The notes beneath the pieces are model-generated. The model did no database searches, had not been told where the DNA came from, and saw only the letters and a list, made by a program, of their open reading frames with translations. A DNA stretch of 64,000 nucleotides, taken from positions 1,980,772 through 2,044,771 of the forward strand of contig OY718804.1 of NCBI GenBank assembly GCA_963070105.1, read 5' to 3'. Position 1 is the stretch's first letter, and each line of letters opens with the position of its first letter. Origin of the DNA: Litomosoides sigmodontis (Eukaryota > Nematoda > Chromadorea > Rhabditida > Onchocercidae). Both the position numbers and the translations under genes were made by a program. This document shows, one piece after another, positions 61,001 through 64,000 of this stretch.

Positions 61001-62634
61001 ATCATAAATCAGGACGTTACGTTAATAATTATTTAAAATTTATTTCTCCTTACAAATTAAAATTTTTCAGGGTAGCGCTATTTCCTTTTACTTGCTCCTG
61101 TTGAACGGATGAATAATTATTATTTTGAAAATTTCCTGTGAATTATTCCGTTGTTCATTGCATCGGCGTATTTATGAGGGTATATAATTAATCGGAAATT
61201 AATACGCAAAATGTATTTGTTAGCAAATCTCAATCGAAGTATTTCCATTGTTTAGAAAATCGATTCAAATTAAGTACGTCACTCAGAGAGTGACAGTGAG
61301 AGAGAGGAAGGGAGAGAGAGAGAGAAGGAAAGATCAGTGGTATTTGCATAGCTGACGATCGTCCTTTTCGCATACGATAGTGATCAACGAAGATTTCTAT
61401 GCATAGCAGAATTTTGGAAAAATTAAAAATGTTGGAATTCTGTACGAAAATATGTTAAATTGATATTAACTTTAAATTTCCTTTTTTTCCAATTTTTTTT
61501 TACATTTAATATTTTTATTTCAAAAAGTTTTTGCATCACAAATTTATAAAGTGTACACGAATTGGAGCGACGCTTGCGCCAATTTTTTCATTGAGTTGCT
61601 TCAGTGGTATTAAAAGATTATAGTGTTTTACAATTAAACTTTATCTTTCGGTAGTTTACTCAAATATCATTTTAATTCGTCAATTTTTTCTATTTTTTTT
61701 TCAAATATTATCATCTCTTCATTTTAATTGTTTAAGCTCTATCAAATTAATTCCAGTACACTCTTGAATTACATAATTAAATTTCATCGTATTCTCCAAA
61801 ATTAATTAATTTTGTCATACTTTCTCAGTATGATTTCATTCTAGTACTCTCTTAAATTACACCTTAATTAATTCCATTGCACTCGTTCATTTGCAAATTA
61901 AACTCAATGCACTGTTTCATTACGCATGAACTCTACTGCATCTCAAACAGTACTTCGCATACCTTAAACATTTCCACTTCCAATTTTCAATAATTCCCGA
62001 AATTCAATTATCAAAAGACAGTTTAGTTTATAATTCGTCTTCCAATAATGGCAACATTTTTTACGTAATTATCATTAGTTATTATTCGGGAAGTCGTATT
62101 TTGCTTGAAAGAAACGTGCCGAAATGTCCTTCATTTCATTCTTCGCTAATTTCATTTTATTTTACTAATTAAAAGCACATTTCTATGTCATCCTTTGTCT
62201 TCTCTGATAATCATTCCATTGCTGTAATATAAATGTGAAAAAAAGGCATAGTTTTTTATTAATTCATCAACGTTACTAATTTTTATACTAATTTATAATT
62301 TTATAGCAGTTGATATTAATTTCTTTAATTAATTAACTTTTTATAACTAATTTTTACAGTGAATTGAAATGATTATGATAATTAAATTTACCAGCTTATC
62401 AGGAATCAATTCATTTGCATTGTATCAAAAGTAATCCTTCATATGCAGAAAAAAAAAAGGAAAAAAAAGGAATGAATGAATTGCTTGGTTCAAAATTTTT
62501 CATACGAAAATTTATTGATAGTGTCACACCGTATGTTATTATCCGACCGGATCGCAGTCATCAGAATCGGATCGTCCTCAAGTATTATCATACCGGATCA
62601 TAATGAAATCCTTTAATTAATCATTTAATTAACT

Positions 62635-62637
<3 letters not shown>

Positions 62638-62679
<42 letters not shown>
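62638..62679. repeat. (TG)n microsatellite
   Basis: Pure TG run of about 42 bp. Confidence 0.95.
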
Positions 62680-63745
62680 TTTTTAGTTGTGAAAAAATGT
62701 TGATTATTTTAGCAGAAAAAAAATTTTTTCATAAAACACTGATTAAATTGTCAAGATCAGCTTAATCGATGATGATGATAATAATGATCTTAGATGCGTT
62801 GAATCGACGAGGATTATTCGAAATTGCATTGAACTGAATTTCCATTATTCATTCATTTTTTGTGCTTTATCCACAGATAGCATACGTTGAATAAAAAATG
62901 AATTTTCTCTCTCTCTCTCTCTCCCTCTTTCTTTTTTTCTTCTGCTCATTCTTATCAGTAGCAAAATATAGGCCATCGTAGAGAGCTGATTTGAGTTGAA
63001 ATAAATTTTGCTAAAATTTTGCTTAAGCAAAATTGCTAGAAAAAGGGAAGCAAAAAATGATGTAGCGAGCAATTGCTGGTTTATGTGATTATTATCAAAA
63101 TTTTCGTTTTTTTTTAAGAAATTCATGAAAATTTTTGAAAAAACAAATTGTCGTATTTTAATTAGATAATGGCTAAGGTAGTAGTAGCGAGGATGATTTC
63201 ACATTCTTACTAATATTTACTATTAATTCATTCATTAATTACTTAATAGTAATTCTTGCGGATTAGCAAATTGATAAATGTTTTATGAAATGTTTGTTTT
63301 TTTTGAAACAACAAAAAAAGGGTGTTCATAATTGTGTAAATTTAATTGAATGATTTTATTAAGTGATGCGTTTACACTGCTACTGTTAACTATTAATTAA
63401 CTAATCAGTTATTTAATTAAAATGCCGATTTTATATCTTCACTAATATCCATCTACTGAGTTCATTAACTAATTGTTGCTTAATAAACGATTTTGCAAAT
63501 TTCGCTCAGTTTCTTTAAACTACCAAAGAAGAATTGAATTTCTTTTGTTGAAAAGAAAGTGATGAGCAAAAGATAAGTTGAATTTTTCTTTTTTTTGAAA
63601 AGGAAGTGATGAATTATTAAGAGTACACACATACATGTATTTCATTTATGGTTTATAATTCAGGTGCGACTGTATGATGAAATTAAATGGATGAATAAAT
63701 TAGTGGTGCAATTTGAAATTTCAAATCAAATCAATTATCACGTAA

Positions 63746-63844
63746 ATGCTAAAAGTACATACGATATTTATAATTGCTTCACTTGCAGCTGGTATTTTAT
63801 TTCTAACCGGTGGATTTCGAATCAATTACCTACCATTAATGAGG
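63746..63844 (+). CDS. Candidate first exon with a signal-anchor segment (weak)
   Basis: The ATG at 63746 has an in-frame TAA directly upstream and lies 83 nt after an acceptor-like TTTATAATTCAG (ending 63663). It opens 33 codons with a short basic start, then a hydrophobic stretch (TIFIIASLAAGILFLTGG) and a polar tail ending at a GTAATG donor-like site in phase 0. This is the pattern of a type II membrane protein or a signal peptide. No second exon is visible before the window ends and I recognise no family, so it may be chance. Confidence 0.22.
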
Positions 63845-63927
63845 GTAATGATAACTGATTTCGATAAAATTTTTAGTGAACAACAAAGTATTGTAGGAAA
63901 CAAAAGGATTTTTATGACAATTTTGTA

Positions 63928-63990
63928 ATAAGAGGGAGAGAAAGAGAGAGAGAATGGGAGAGAGAGAAAGAGAAAGAGAGAGAGGGAAAA
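63928..63990. repeat. (GA)n-rich purine tract at the window edge
   Basis: AGAGGGAGAGAAAGAGAGAG-type tract, one of several purine tracts in the window; it runs to near the right edge. Confidence 0.85.
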
Positions 63991-64000
63991 AAAGCACTTT

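Larger units (their letters stand above)
57645..63651. other. Non-coding region right of the beta-catenin gene
   Basis: About 6 kb of AT-rich DNA that includes the beta-catenin 3' UTR, a (TAC)n stretch (60866-60885), short GA/CT tracts (61295-61330, 62905-62927) and a TG run. The frames at 60097-60339 and 62415-62603 are open but built from AT-rich repeats (AAATTTC, poly-A) and show no family motif. I see no gene I can support. Confidence 0.6.

Overview
The window is AT-rich eukaryotic DNA carrying four animal genes in many short exons, with introns from about 50 bp to several kb and T-rich 3' splice sites (TTTTCAG type). Three genes have a strong acceptor 4-24 nt before their ATG, as expected for spliced-leader trans-splicing. 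Protein content (TAF2, a ZYG-8-type doublecortin kinase, a highly divergent beta-catenin, RIM-binding protein), intron density and base composition point to a nematode. A clade III parasitic nematode (filaria or relative) is my best guess, but the species cannot be named from sequence alone.

Layout. 181-13365, minus strand: 5' seven exons of a RIM-binding protein (rimb-1), cut by the left edge. Its introns hold two enormous pure trinucleotide arrays and one 200-N assembly gap. 13366-19046: divergent intergenic space with microsatellites and a degenerate tandem repeat. 19051-26251, plus: complete taf-2 (24 exons, 1086 aa by my splice model). 26252-38624: long non-coding stretch with an 18-copy 63-bp satellite that has higher-order structure, plus many TG/GA/ATC/AAT repeats. 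38649-44810, plus: complete zyg-8/doublecortin-like kinase (17 exons, 750 aa). 44811-51116: non-coding, with an AT cruciform-like cluster and a duplicated GCATGC-rich block. 51141-57644, plus: complete divergent beta-catenin (17 exons, 799 aa). 57645-64000: mostly featureless AT-rich DNA, with one weak candidate first exon of a membrane protein near the right edge.

The four genes do not form an obvious pathway: a synaptic active-zone scaffold, a basal transcription factor subunit, a microtubule-binding kinase and a Wnt effector. All exon models were built by hand from splice signals, reading phase and recalled family similarity. In each gene the exon lengths sum to a whole number of codons without an in-frame stop.

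The most interesting observation is in rimb-1. Two mutually complementary arrays, (UAA)369 and (AUU)230 in the sense transcript, sit in the introns that flank four consecutive FN3 exons. Those exons total exactly 717 nt, enter and leave in the same phase and lack in-frame stops. This is the architecture expected to favour exon circularisation or frame-preserving skipping.
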